Source: Edaphobacter lichenicola (GTDB lineage Bacteria; Acidobacteriota; Terriglobia; Terriglobales; Acidobacteriaceae). Taken from it: DNA of 64,000 nt. Of this stretch, positions 1 through 9,127 are shown in pieces. Position numbers and translations under genes: made by a program. Below the pieces are notes generated by a model. That model ran no database searches, was not told the origin of the DNA, and saw nothing but the letters and a program-made list of their open reading frames with translations. The stretch lies in assembly GCF_014201315.1 (NCBI RefSeq), contig NZ_JACHDY010000006.1, positions 62,001 to 126,000 on the forward strand, in the 5' to 3' direction. Position 1 is the first letter of the stretch, and each line of letters begins with the position of its first letter.

Positions 1-996
1 CCCCTGCGAAACTCGAAACGCAATACTAGCCCCCCGCGCCGCAAACTCCGACTTCGGATACCGTGCCTTCAAATCCATCGCCAGGGCCTGCGTCCTCTTC
101 GCCGCCTCCTCCGACCGCTTCTTATCCTCCTGCACCTGGTACATCGTCACCACCACACCCTGCCGATAAACCGCGTTGTAAAGCGCCTCCGCAGCCTTAG
201 GCCCATCCGCATACTGCTGCGCATACTTCACATAAAGCCCCGTCTCCATCTCCGGACACTTCGGCAGCCCCTGCCAGTCCCCGCACAACTTGTTATCCAG
301 CAGATCGAACGCAGCCCGCGCCGCAAACTCACTCCCCGGATACGTCTTCATCACCTTCTTCAACTCACCCTCGTAGATCTGCGGCCGCAGATAAGCCTCC
401 TGCTCCTTCGCACTCGGCAGCGTGCTGATATCGACCTTATCCAGCTGCCATCGAATATCCGCCGCCCGCCACGCCGCCTCAGCCGCCAGCGGAGAGTCCG
501 GAAAGTACTCCGCCACGCGCTTGTAAAGCAGATGAGCCGCCCCCGCCGCGCCTTTCGGTGCATGCGGCCGCTCCGCCTCATCTTCAAAGTTCGCAGCTGA
601 ACCAAACAGAATCACATCCCCACCAGCCGTCCCCGGCCCCAGAATCCCCTTATCCCGAATCCACCCCGACGCCGGAGTTACATTCGCGTCCTCGCCGAAC
701 TCAGGCTTGTTGCGATCGTCCTCATTCGCGTCATCGTTGATATCGGTATTCGCAAACACCTTCACCCAGGCACCACTCCGCTCAACAATCTGCACCTCAT
801 GTCCCGGCGTCACCAGCGAGATCTTCTGCGCATCCGCATCCGACGCCACATACACATTCGCATCATGCAGCACCGTCGCAATGGCCGTCCTGTCGTAGTC
901 CTTTCCCTTCTTCTGACCTATAGCAGCGACGCTCGCCACCAGCAGCACCGCTCCAGCACCCATCGCCGCACATCGCCTGATAGAAAAAATTCGCAT
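1..996 (-). CDS. Exported SH3-domain / tetratricopeptide-like protein, 3' end outside the window
   Basis: A continuous 332-codon frame runs from an ATG at 996 to the window edge without a stop, so the C-terminus is missing. The first 27 or so residues form a signal peptide (RIFSIRRCAAMGAGAVLLVASVAA in pieces: basic start, then a hydrophobic core). Residues about 33-80 resemble a bacterial SH3 domain (ATVLHDANVYV, then GAWVKVF). The remainder is alpha-helical with outer-lipoprotein/BamD-like repeats (YFPDSPLAAEAAW and TYPGSEFAARAAF), each a helix pair ending in a P-x-S pattern. Such proteins usually sit in the periplasm as scaffolds or wall-binding adaptors. Function here is not known. It is divergent from the TPR gene at 1181, with 185 bp between the two starts. 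Confidence 0.7.
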   Translation of the reverse strand, partial: MRIFSIRRCAAMGAGAVLLVASVAAIGQKKGKDYDRTAIATVLHDANVYVASDADAQKISLVTPGHEVQIVERSGAWVKVFANTDINDDANEDDRNKPEFGEDANVTPASGWIRDKGILGPGTAGGDVILFGSAANFEDEAERPHAPKGAAGAAHLLYKRVAEYFPDSPLAAEAAWRAADIRWQLDKVDISTLPSAKEQEAYLRPQIYEGELKKVMKTYPGSEFAARAAFDLLDNKLCGDWQGLPKCPEMETGLYVKYAQQYADGPKAAEALYNAVYRQGVVVTMYQVQEDKKRSEEAAKRTQALAMDLKARYPKSEFAARGASIAFRVSQG

Positions 997-1151
997 AGAC
1001 CTCATTTAGACGCCACCACAATCCTCTGGAAAGCCAAACACCGTCCAGTCTAAACTTTCGCTCCTCAACGAAACGAACCAATATCGTCCACGACTCCCCA
1101 GACCGCGCCTCTATCTCAACGAGCATCAAATCCATAGACTAGAGAAAGACC

Positions 1152-1184
1152 ATGCAGCCAGATAAAAACGCACAAATCGCATGA
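1152..1184 (+). promoter_or_regulatory. Possible 10-codon upstream ORF coupled to the TPR gene
   Basis: An ATG at 1152 opens a 10-codon reading frame (MQPDKNAQIA) whose TGA at 1182-1184 overlaps the ATG at 1181 of the next gene in an ATGA arrangement. A purine run (AGAGAAAGA) lies just before it, whereas the main ATG has little Shine-Dalgarno sequence of its own. This would suit translational coupling or a leader peptide. It is an inference from layout only. Confidence 0.3.
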
Positions 1185-2368
1185 TGACACTCCAAACAGA
1201 AGACTATTCGAGCCTCAAGCGGAAGTTGATCCTCCGCGACTCCCTGACCTTTCTCAGTCTGCTGCTCGTCACCATCGTTCTGTTCCTCATGACGTTCTTC
1301 CTCTTTCGCTCCTTCACCTCCCACCGCGAAGAGCTTGCCCAGCGCTGGTCCGCCCGAGGCCAGGCCGCCATCAACGCCGGCCGCCCCGACCAGGCCATCG
1401 TCGCCCTCCGCACCGCCCTCTCCTACGCCCCCGGCCAGCGCTCCTGCGAGCTCCTCCTCGCCCTGGCCCTCGGCGACGCCGGCCACACCGAGGAGTCCTT
1501 CAACTACTTCCTCGGCCTATGGGAGACCCAACCCGGCGACGGATTCATCAACCTCAGCCTCGCCCGCCTCGCCGCAAAGAAGAACGACATCCAGGCTGCC
1601 ATCAACTACTACCGCGCCTCCATCTTCGGCACCTGGCAGGGAGACGGAGTCCTCCGCCGCCGCGAGGTCCGCCTCGAGCTCTCGCAGTACTTCATCGCCC
1701 ATCACGACCTCAGCCCCGCCCGCACCGAACTCCTTATCATCGGAGGCAATGCGCCCGAAGACGTCCCCCTCTCCCTCACCCTCGCGCAGCTCCTCGAGCA
1801 GGCCCAGGCCCCTCACGACGCCTTGACCTACTACCGCAAAGTTCTCACGCAGGAGCCGAAAAACCAGATCGCCCTCGATTCCGCTGCTCGCCTCGAATAC
1901 GACTCCGGCCACTTCGACGAAGCCCACCGGCTCATGGAGCAGGTCATACACCAGCAGGAAACCTCCCCCTCCACGCGCGAACCAATCACCCCCAGCGACA
2001 AGGAGATGCTCGAAGACTCCGCGCGCATCCTCGAGCTCGCTCCCCTCAAGAAACTGCCCAACAACGAACGCGTAGCGCGCATCCTGCAAGTCCGCGCTCT
2101 GGCAAAGAAGCGCTTCGCCGTCTGCAGCGCTCAGCTCTCCGTCGCCAACGGCTTGTCTTCTCCGCTCAAGGATCTCGCCGCAAAGTGGACGAGCAAAGAC
2201 GCCACCGCCAGCCGCGCCGCTCTCCTCAACGACCCCGCCCAGCAGGATGCCACCATGCAGCTCGTCTTCGACACCGAGTCCCAGACCAGCAAGATCTGCG
2301 GCCCTCCCACCGGCGACGACGCCCTCCTCCTGCAACTCGCCAAATTCCCCAAAGCGATGGAGCCCTAA
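1181..2368 (+). CDS. Membrane-anchored tetratricopeptide-repeat protein
   Basis: The 395-residue product has one N-terminal membrane helix at about residues 20-48 (LTFLSLLLVTIVLFLMTFFL), followed by a soluble region with TPR-like helix pairs: WSARGQAAINAGRPDQAIVA at about 55-75, then further repeats through about residue 240 (ALTYYRKVLTQEPKNQIAL). The C-terminal 120 residues are less repetitive. Proteins of this kind hold complexes together at the inner membrane, with the TPR part probably periplasmic. No partner can be named. The stop codon is only 6 bp from the ATG of the ClC gene, so the two are probably cotranscribed. ATGATG at 1181 leaves the exact start open by one codon. Confidence 0.8.
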   Translation: MMTLQTEDYSSLKRKLILRDSLTFLSLLLVTIVLFLMTFFLFRSFTSHREELAQRWSARGQAAINAGRPDQAIVALRTALSYAPGQRSCELLLALALGDAGHTEESFNYFLGLWETQPGDGFINLSLARLAAKKNDIQAAINYYRASIFGTWQGDGVLRRREVRLELSQYFIAHHDLSPARTELLIIGGNAPEDVPLSLTLAQLLEQAQAPHDALTYYRKVLTQEPKNQIALDSAARLEYDSGHFDEAHRLMEQVIHQQETSPSTREPITPSDKEMLEDSARILELAPLKKLPNNERVARILQVRALAKKRFAVCSAQLSVANGLSSPLKDLAAKWTSKDATASRAALLNDPAQQDATMQLVFDTESQTSKICGPPTGDDALLLQLAKFPKAMEP

Positions 2369-2374
2369 GTCAAG

Positions 2375-4159
2375 ATGGAAGATCGAACAGCAATGGCGGA
2401 GACGGAGCCGGTCGCACAAAGTACCCTGCGCGACGACATGATCGCCCGCATCGCCTCCGGCCGCGAAGAGCGTGTCTTTCTCCTCCTCTCCATCTTCATC
2501 GGTGTTATCTCCGGCCTCCTCGTAGTCTCCTTCCGCATGGCCATCGAGTGGCTCAGCGTCCTGCTCCTCGGCTCCTCTCCAAACCCGCACCAGCTACGCC
2601 TGCTCTACATCCCAGCCGCCGCCGGCTTAGTCATCGCGGTCTTCACCCGCTACATCTTCCCCAATGTTCGCGGCAGCGGCATCAACCAGACCAAAGCTGC
2701 CCTCTACATCAGCAACGGCTATATCTCCTTCCGCACCGTCATCGGAAAATTTCTTCTCGCCGCCCTCGCCATCGGCAGCGGCCACTCCCTCGGCCCCGAA
2801 GACCCATCCCTCCAGATCGGCGCCGGAGTAGCTTCACTCATCAGCCGCCGCTTCGGCATGTCGAAAGAAAAACTCCGCATCTTCGCTCCCATCGGAGCCG
2901 CCGCCGGCCTCGCCGCAGCCTTCAACGCCCCCATCTCCGCCATTCTCTTCGTCATCGAAGAGGTCATCGGCCAATGGAGCGCCGCAGTCCTAGGCTCCAT
3001 CGTCCTCTCCGCAGTCGCCAGTGTCGTCGTCGCCCGCTCCTTCTGGGGAGCACAGCCGATGTTCCGCATCCCCGTCATCGATCTCCGCGACTCCCGCGAG
3101 CTCCTCGCCTACGCCGTCCTCGGAGTCGTCGGCGGTTTTGCCTCTCTCCTCTTCGCCCGCTGCCTCAGCTACCTTCGCCCCAAGCTCCGCAGCCAGCCGC
3201 AGTGGTCGCAGCTTCTCCAACCCGCCGTCGCCGGCCTCCTCGTAGGAGCCATCGGCTACTTCGGTCTAGTACAAGTCATGGGCGCAGGATACGAAGCCAT
3301 CGACCAGGCCATGCACGCGCAGTTCGCCTGGAAGATGCTCCTCCTCCTCGCTCTCTTCAAGATCATCGCCACCACGCTCTCCTTCTCCAGCGGCACCCCT
3401 GGCGGCATGTTCGCCCCCACCCTCTTCATCGGAGCCATGCTTGGCGCATCCGTAGGCACCTTCGAAAAGATCTACTTCCCCCACCTCACCGGCACCATCG
3501 GCTCCTACGCGCTGGTTGGCATGGGTGTCCTCTTCGCCGCATTCCTCCGCGCTCCCCTCACCTCCGTCTTCATGGTGCTCGAGGTCAGCGGCAACTACTC
3601 CATCGTCCTGCCTGTCATCCTCGCCAACACCATCGCCTACCTTATCTCACGCGTCCTCCAGCCTGTCCCCATCCTCGAGCAGTTCACCCACCAGGACGGC
3701 CTCGACCTCCCCTCCATGGAAGAGCTCCGCGAAGAGAGCAACCTCCACCTAGAAGACGCCATGCAACCCGTCACCGTCCCCGTCCTGCAAGGCAGCGAAA
3801 CCATCCCCGACACGCTCAACTCACTCGTCCAATACGAAGACCTGAAATCCATCCCCATCTTCCTGGTCCACTGCAGCGACGGCCTCTGGTACACCGCAAG
3901 AAGAGAAGAGCTCGAAGCCCTCTCCGCGAATCAGCCAGAAGGGCAAGACGCGACCACACCCACGCCCTCAGCCGAGACACTAGACGAGCATCTAGGCCCC
4001 GAGCGCACTCCCATTCTCTTTCCCGACCAGCCGCTATCCAGCACCCTCCCGCACTTCCAGCGCTGGCCTCTCCTCCCCATCACCAACCGCGCCATGCGAG
4101 GCTCTCTCGAAGGCACAGTGACCCTCGAGGACGTTCTAAACCGCTACCAAAAACACTAA
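2375..4159 (+). CDS. ClC-family chloride channel or Cl-/H+ antiporter with C-terminal CBS region
   Basis: The 594-residue protein has about 10-12 hydrophobic segments typical of the ClC fold in the inner membrane. The anion-site motifs can be seen: GSGIN at 100-104, GSGHSLGPEDP at about 134-144 and GGMFAP near 345. E142 in GPEDP matches the gating glutamate of the usual GREGP motif, but the flanking Arg and Gly are replaced by Pro and Asp. Residues from about 430 form a cytosolic CBS-like region ending in LEGTVTLEDVLNRY. The retained glutamate allows either channel or antiporter activity. The gene follows the TPR gene by 6 bp. An alternative ATG at 2393 would shorten it by six residues. A family-A repeat begins 9 bp after the stop. 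Confidence 0.9.
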   Translation: MEDRTAMAETEPVAQSTLRDDMIARIASGREERVFLLLSIFIGVISGLLVVSFRMAIEWLSVLLLGSSPNPHQLRLLYIPAAAGLVIAVFTRYIFPNVRGSGINQTKAALYISNGYISFRTVIGKFLLAALAIGSGHSLGPEDPSLQIGAGVASLISRRFGMSKEKLRIFAPIGAAAGLAAAFNAPISAILFVIEEVIGQWSAAVLGSIVLSAVASVVVARSFWGAQPMFRIPVIDLRDSRELLAYAVLGVVGGFASLLFARCLSYLRPKLRSQPQWSQLLQPAVAGLLVGAIGYFGLVQVMGAGYEAIDQAMHAQFAWKMLLLLALFKIIATTLSFSSGTPGGMFAPTLFIGAMLGASVGTFEKIYFPHLTGTIGSYALVGMGVLFAAFLRAPLTSVFMVLEVSGNYSIVLPVILANTIAYLISRVLQPVPILEQFTHQDGLDLPSMEELREESNLHLEDAMQPVTVPVLQGSETIPDTLNSLVQYEDLKSIPIFLVHCSDGLWYTARREELEALSANQPEGQDATTPTPSAETLDEHLGPERTPILFPDQPLSSTLPHFQRWPLLPITNRAMRGSLEGTVTLEDVLNRYQKH

Positions 4160-4167
4160 GTCTACCC

Positions 4168-4265
4168 CCGACCAACGGGAGGACCATTACCTCACACTCA
4201 CCGAAGACAAGGTATACACGTCACGAAGTGACCGCCCCACGCGCAGTGGGCCCGTCCGGCAGGAC
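4168..4265 (+). repeat. Dispersed repeat family A, copy 1
   Basis: This 98-bp intergenic element begins CCGACCAACGGGAGG, has the palindromic core GTCACGAAGTGAC preceded by GGTATAC, and ends CCCGTCCGGCAGGAC. It fills the convergent gap between the ClC gene and the dehydratase gene, and its last base is the first base of the latter's stop codon. Six further copies lie in this window. Confidence 0.85.
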
Positions 4266-5290
4266 TAAGCCTTAGCAGCCAGCTCCCCCTCCAACTGCTC
4301 CCGCAGCGCCGGCTCCAGGTTCCCTCCACTCAGAATCACCGCCACCTTCTTCGCCCTCGGCAGCTCCTCCGCATGGAACAGCGCCGCCGCCAGCGTCACC
4401 GCCCCACTCGGCTCCGGCACCAGCGTCGTCGCCCGCAACATCACTCGCATCGCCGCCAGTATCTCCTCCTCCGACACCGTCACAATCCCATCCGCAAACT
4501 TCATCACATGCGCAAAGTTCAGCACCCCCAGACTCTGCGTCCGCAGCCCATCCCCAAGCGTCCGCGTAGTCTTCGCCGCGGGCCACTCCACCAGCGTCTT
4601 CGAATAAAAACTCTCCTTCGCATCCGCCGCCAGCTCCGGCTCCGCGCCCCAAACCTGCACCCCGGCACTCACCAACCCAGCCTGCGCCGCCAGTTTCACC
4701 GACGTAGCCGTCCCACTCAGCAACCCGCCACCGCTCACCGGCGAGATCACCAGCTCCACCCCCGGCAGCTGCTCCACAATCTCCAATCCACACGTAGCCT
4801 GCCCCGCTATAATCTGCGGAGCGTCATAAGGCGGAATCATCGCATACCCAAACTCCGCCACCAGCTCCTCCGCCTTCAACCTCCGCTCCGACGAAGCCGG
4901 CCCCACCTCCACAATCTCCGCCCCCAGCGCCCTCGTCGCCGCCTTCTTCACCTCAGGAGCGTTCCCCGGCATCACAATCACCGCCTTCGCCCCCAGCGCC
5001 CGCCCCGCATACGCCACGCCCTGTGCATGGTTGCCGCTCGAATACGTAATCACCCCACGCCGCAGCGCCTCAGGCGACAACTGCGCCACCATGTTGTAAG
5101 CCCCACGCAGCTTGAAGCTCCCAATCGGCTGCTCACTCTCTGCCTTGATGTAGAGATCAAACTCCGGCTCCGGAAACTTCCCCATCCGCAAACGAGCCCG
5201 TTCCACGCGATAAAGCGGCGTCCTCACGGCAACCCCGGCGATCCGCTCCTTCGCCGCCCGAATCTCCTCCAACGTCACAAACTCGCTCAT
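4265..5290 (-). CDS. PLP-dependent serine/threonine dehydratase-like enzyme (TdcB/IlvA/serine racemase family)
   Basis: This 341-residue fold-type II PLP enzyme probably deaminates threonine or serine to 2-oxobutyrate or pyruvate in the cytoplasm. Visible signatures are the Schiff-base lysine K60 in GSFKLRGA, the substrate loop SSGNHAQG at 84-91, the phosphate-binding SGGGL at 186-190 and the late SGGN. It lacks the C-terminal ACT-like regulatory domain of biosynthetic IlvA, so it matches the short catabolic TdcB or serine-racemase class. A GGAG-rich Shine-Dalgarno sequence precedes the ATG at 5290. It stands alone between convergent and tandem neighbours. The substrate cannot be decided from sequence alone. 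Confidence 0.9.
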   Translation of the reverse strand: MSEFVTLEEIRAAKERIAGVAVRTPLYRVERARLRMGKFPEPEFDLYIKAESEQPIGSFKLRGAYNMVAQLSPEALRRGVITYSSGNHAQGVAYAGRALGAKAVIVMPGNAPEVKKAATRALGAEIVEVGPASSERRLKAEELVAEFGYAMIPPYDAPQIIAGQATCGLEIVEQLPGVELVISPVSGGGLLSGTATSVKLAAQAGLVSAGVQVWGAEPELAADAKESFYSKTLVEWPAAKTTRTLGDGLRTQSLGVLNFAHVMKFADGIVTVSEEEILAAMRVMLRATTLVPEPSGAVTLAAALFHAEELPRAKKVAVILSGGNLEPALREQLEGELAAKA

Positions 5291-5379
5291 CTACTTCATC
5301 TCCTCGACGCATCGCCGCAGAGATAATACTATTCGTCCACCCACGCAACAGTTAAATCAGAAGCATCGGAGCAACGCCG

Positions 5380-7671
5380 CTAAAACACCCGCCCCAACCC
5401 AAAGAACCACTTCCGATGATCGCTATCCCCGACACTCCCGCCACCATAAAACGGCCCAAAGATCGTCTTCACCACCACCGCACCTGAGATATCGTTAGGC
5501 AACGTCGGCGTCCCCGCAGCCGCATTCCACACCTTCCCAATCTCATAAAATCCCGCCGCATAGATCGAATCCCCGATCACCGGATTCAGCTTCGTCAGCC
5601 GGTACAGATAACCCACCTGCCCGAGAAAATAATCACTCCCCAGCAGCTCTCCACGACCGTAAGCACTCAACCGCAGCGCACCACCAAGCGAAAACCCCGC
5701 CAGCCCAAGGTTCGTCGCTCCGAAGCTCGTTCCTCCCTCCATCGTGCCAAAGATAATCCCCTTCTGCCCCGCAGGAAAGAAGTGCGCCACGCGAGTATCC
5801 CACTGCGAGTAGCCGCCCTCGCCAAATGGCCTCTGCGTCGAGTGCGTAAACTTCGTCAGCAACTCCGACCCCCTCGTCGGCACCTGCACATTATCCTGCC
5901 CCAGGTATTGAAACCGCACGTTGCTCACAAACGGCGTCAGGTGAAAGATCTGCTCAATCGGCTGCCCCACGCGCAGCTTCTCGCCATACCATTGATAGTC
6001 CTCACCCACTCTCAACTCAGCCTTCGAGCTGAACCGATACCCAAGATCCAACCCAAATCCATTCCGCTCCTCCGTGTACTGCGAGAGCTCCTGGCTCCCC
6101 GAATAAAGCGACGTAATCGTATGAGCGTAGTAGGCTCGCGGCGCAGCAAAGTACCGTTTCGCCGCCACCAGCGGTTGATACAACTCCGCTGAAACCCCCG
6201 CCACCTGACCAACCGAAGCGTCCACCCGTACCTCAGACCCCGGCCCCGTCAGCCCAAAGAACGTCACCCGTCCACCCAGCCCCAGCTGAATATCGTTCGA
6301 ATCATTCGAAGCAAGCGTCGGCCCCACATCCAAAAACGGTGGCCCATAGTCTTTGATCCGTGGCCGTACGAGCAGCCCGGTCATATTCTGCTCATCGACC
6401 AGGTTATAGCTGATGCTCGAGTAAGTTCCCGTGCCCTGCAGATCCACGATCGTCCCTTCAATCTTCTTCGGGTCAATCGGCTTGCCGACATACTTCGTAA
6501 ACTCATTCGCAATCTCTGCACGCTGCGCGCCCTGCACTCCACGCACACTCACAAACTGCGGAGTGGGAATCTGCGTCCTTCGCCGCGCATCTCGCTGCGC
6601 CACATACGCCTGCCATTCGGCATCGTTCAAGGCATACTTCAGCAACTCCGCCGAATGCTCTTCTGCCACCTTCACGCCCTGCGGAACAATCTCCGCGCTC
6701 CTCTCAAACTCGCTCGAGCTGAACTTGCTCACATCCGCCTTCAGCAGAATGTTGGCGTTCTTCATACTCTCGAGCTCGTTCGCCGAAACCATGATCGCAA
6801 CATTCCTTCCCGCCACCCCGACCAGCGAGTTCAAGCTCGCCTTATCCACCGGCCCCGTATCCAGGTACACCGCAATCACAATCTCCGAGCCCATCGACCG
6901 CGCCACATCAACTGGCAGATTATTCACCGCGCCGCCATCCGAGTAGATCTGGTCCCCATGCGTCACCGGCGCAAACACACCAGGGATCGACATCGTCGAT
7001 CGCATCGCCTGTGCCAGCGACCCATCCTTGAACACATGCTCCTTGCCCGTCGTAATATCAGTCGCCACGCAGCGAAAGGGAATCGGTAGATCGTCGAAGT
7101 TCTTCAAATCGTAGTAAGGGAGCATCTCCCGATCCAACAGCAACCCCACCGCCGACCCCGAGTTCAACCCATTCGGCAGACTCAGGCCATGCTTCAACCC
7201 AAACTCGAGCCGATTCGGAAACGCCAGCTTGTCTTCTTTCCGGCGATAACTCAATGCCGGAAACGGAACCTGCCCGCTCAACACCGCCGGCCAGTTAATC
7301 CCACCGACAAACTCCTCAATATCGTCCGGGCTGTTCCCCGACGCATACAGTCCGCCGATCAGGCCGCCCATGCTCGTCCCGGCAACATCATCTACTGGAA
7401 TGTGGTGCTCCTCCATCCACTCAATCACACCGACATGCGCAAACCCCAGCGCCCCACCACCCTCCAGTACCAGCCCAATCCGCTGCCGGGTCGGCGGCTC
7501 AATCACCGGCCTCTGCGCCCAAGCCGCTCCTGCCGCCCACACCATCGCAATCGACATCGCCGCAGCAACGATCGTCTTCAAAGCTGTTTGCGGGCAGGGA
7601 TGGAGTCGAAGAAGCTTCATAAGAAGGAGCAACTCGCAACAGGGATGTTGTCGCTTCATTCTACGGGGCAT
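5380..7671 (-). CDS. Patatin-like phospholipase with POTRA and outer-membrane barrel (PlpD-like, type Vd)
   Basis: The order of parts is: signal peptide (hydrophobic core at about 31-50, cleavage likely after AWA at 52), patatin lipase domain at about 65-345, a POTRA-like stretch around 380-440, then a beta-rich region to the end. The catalytic parts are complete: oxyanion GGGALG at 71-76, nucleophile S100 in GTSMGG and D245 in DGG. The C-terminus ends in Phe (FFGLGRVF), as expected for a barrel handled by BAM. This matches PlpD-type autotransporters, which place a lipase at the outer surface or release it. The start is uncertain: ATGs at 7671, 7659 and 7620 are all in frame, and 7620 gives the most ordinary signal-peptide length. 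It is divergent from the ferritin-like gene. Confidence 0.88.
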   Translation of the reverse strand: MPRRMKRQHPCCELLLLMKLLRLHPCPQTALKTIVAAAMSIAMVWAAGAAWAQRPVIEPPTRQRIGLVLEGGGALGFAHVGVIEWMEEHHIPVDDVAGTSMGGLIGGLYASGNSPDDIEEFVGGINWPAVLSGQVPFPALSYRRKEDKLAFPNRLEFGLKHGLSLPNGLNSGSAVGLLLDREMLPYYDLKNFDDLPIPFRCVATDITTGKEHVFKDGSLAQAMRSTMSIPGVFAPVTHGDQIYSDGGAVNNLPVDVARSMGSEIVIAVYLDTGPVDKASLNSLVGVAGRNVAIMVSANELESMKNANILLKADVSKFSSSEFERSAEIVPQGVKVAEEHSAELLKYALNDAEWQAYVAQRDARRRTQIPTPQFVSVRGVQGAQRAEIANEFTKYVGKPIDPKKIEGTIVDLQGTGTYSSISYNLVDEQNMTGLLVRPRIKDYGPPFLDVGPTLASNDSNDIQLGLGGRVTFFGLTGPGSEVRVDASVGQVAGVSAELYQPLVAAKRYFAAPRAYYAHTITSLYSGSQELSQYTEERNGFGLDLGYRFSSKAELRVGEDYQWYGEKLRVGQPIEQIFHLTPFVSNVRFQYLGQDNVQVPTRGSELLTKFTHSTQRPFGEGGYSQWDTRVAHFFPAGQKGIIFGTMEGGTSFGATNLGLAGFSLGGALRLSAYGRGELLGSDYFLGQVGYLYRLTKLNPVIGDSIYAAGFYEIGKVWNAAAGTPTLPNDISGAVVVKTIFGPFYGGGSVGDSDHRKWFFGLGRVF

Positions 7672-7754
7672 ACTCCGTTTATCTTCAGAACTTCAACCCT
7701 CCAGAATCACAGGCATCACCTGAGGTTCCATCCACCAAGCCCTCCGGCAAGCAA

Positions 7755-7802
7755 GCGTAGCCAAACAGTGACAATCTTGCGTAGCCAAACAGTGACAATC
7801 TT
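7755..7802. repeat. Perfect tandem duplication of a 24-bp unit, with a third degenerate site
   Basis: Two identical 24-bp units (7755-7778 and 7779-7802) each contain GTAGCCAAACAGTGACAATC. A third partial match, CACTGACAATC, follows at 7812-7822. The common part CA[G/C]TGACAATC therefore recurs at 24- and 22-bp spacing, about two helical turns. The array lies between the divergent patatin and ferritin-like genes and may be a set of regulator sites. Confidence 0.75.
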
Positions 7803-7897
7803 TTCATGTTGCACTGACAATCGCGCCAGGCGAAACGCCTACCGTGTGCTGGGGCCAGCTTCTTGGCTCAATCAGTTTGGCAAAGGGAGAAGTGGAT

Positions 7898-9103
7898 ATG
7901 ACGAAGTTCGAAAATCTGATCGGGAAATCCGCGAATCGGCGTGCGTTCCTGAAAACCGGAATCACAGCAGCAGGTGCAGCGACAATCGGCGCTGGACTGT
8001 CGGGCAGCGGGCGATCCGCGTTCGGTGAGGATCAAAACAGGGATCGAGACGACATCACCAAAGGCGATATCGCGATCCTCAGGTTCCTCAACGTTATCGA
8101 GCAGATCGAGACCGATCTGTGGATTCAATACTCCGAACTCGGAGGCACCCAGGACAAAGAAGTCTCCGGAGCCAACGGGGGAAATCCTCTCTACACCGCC
8201 GCACTCTCCATTCTCGATGGCGACATGGCCCAGTACATTCACGACAACACCGACGATGAAATCAGCCACGTGGCCTTCTTGAAAGCCTATCTGGAGTCGA
8301 AGGGGGCCGAGGCCGTCGACCTCAGTCCATTTGCCACCATCCCAGGCAGCACCGCGACTGGATCCACCGGCAAGAAGCGTCTCACCAACCTCACCCAGCT
8401 CACCGTCGACACCAGCTTCTGGTCCTCGTATCGCAGCATTACCAACCCCGACGTCGACGAGAACTCGCCGTTCCTGCAAGCGGTTCCCAGTCTCAACGTA
8501 GGCCGGCATACCGCGATTCCAAGATCCGACGCCGATACCGCCGGCAGCTTCATCAGCAGCGATAACACAACAAGCATCACACCCCACCTCCAGGCGATCG
8601 CCTTCACCGCTGGATTCCATTTCGCCTTCATTGAGGCAGGCGGCACCAGTCTCTATCCAACTCTGGCCCAGCAAGTGCATAACGCGGAGGTCCTGAGGGT
8701 CCTGCTCAGCATCGGCCCAGCCGAGACCATGCACTTCCAAACCTGGCAGGACAAGGCTGGCAACGCACTCCCGCTCACCGACGTCGACAATGGACCCGGA
8801 GGAACCGGAGCAACGGTTACATTTACAACCCTTTCCGCAGCCCAGGGAGAGACCAATCCAGAGTCTCTCAAAGGCGACACCCTTCAGGCCAACCTGATCA
8901 TGCCCGAGCCAACCCACTTCCTCAGCAAGAAGTTCCCCCCGGTTTCGATCATTCGTCCAACTTCGACCAAAAACTCAGGAGCGATGGCCACCGTCCAGGC
9001 CTTTATCAAGGACGGGCTCTTCATCGGCCAGAAGAATCCCGAGTTCCTGCGTCTCTTATTCGAACTGGCGGAGGAAGCAGACGAGGCTCACCGCGGATTC
9101 TAA
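7898..9103 (+). CDS. Tat-exported ferritin-like domain protein
   Basis: The start at 7898 is chosen because AAGGGAGAAG lies just upstream and the twin-arginine signal then begins the protein (NRRAFLKTG at about 13-21, followed by an Ala/Gly-rich core). The 401-residue product has a four-helix ferritin-like pattern with likely metal ligands: E in VIEQIETDLW, ExxH in DEISHVAFL, E in HFAFIEAGG and ExxH in PAETMHF. That is the E...ExxH...E...ExxH set of a di-iron or di-manganese centre. The family (Ferritin_2-like, related to desiccation-associated proteins) is found in the periplasm, and its physiological role is poorly known. Base composition is balanced (G about equal to C), unlike the C-rich neighbours. 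A strong hairpin terminator follows. Confidence 0.85.
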   Translation: MTKFENLIGKSANRRAFLKTGITAAGAATIGAGLSGSGRSAFGEDQNRDRDDITKGDIAILRFLNVIEQIETDLWIQYSELGGTQDKEVSGANGGNPLYTAALSILDGDMAQYIHDNTDDEISHVAFLKAYLESKGAEAVDLSPFATIPGSTATGSTGKKRLTNLTQLTVDTSFWSSYRSITNPDVDENSPFLQAVPSLNVGRHTAIPRSDADTAGSFISSDNTTSITPHLQAIAFTAGFHFAFIEAGGTSLYPTLAQQVHNAEVLRVLLSIGPAETMHFQTWQDKAGNALPLTDVDNGPGGTGATVTFTTLSAAQGETNPESLKGDTLQANLIMPEPTHFLSKKFPPVSIIRPTSTKNSGAMATVQAFIKDGLFIGQKNPEFLRLLFELAEEADEAHRGF

Positions 9104-9127
9104 ACGATCTGTAAGTTTTTCCTCAAA

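Noticed and set aside
1519..4275. A 918-codon open frame on the + strand overlapping the TPR and ClC genes
   Set aside because: It is out of frame with two well-supported genes, its product is dominated by Arg, Pro and His with no recognisable domain, and such frames are expected in GC-rich coding DNA.
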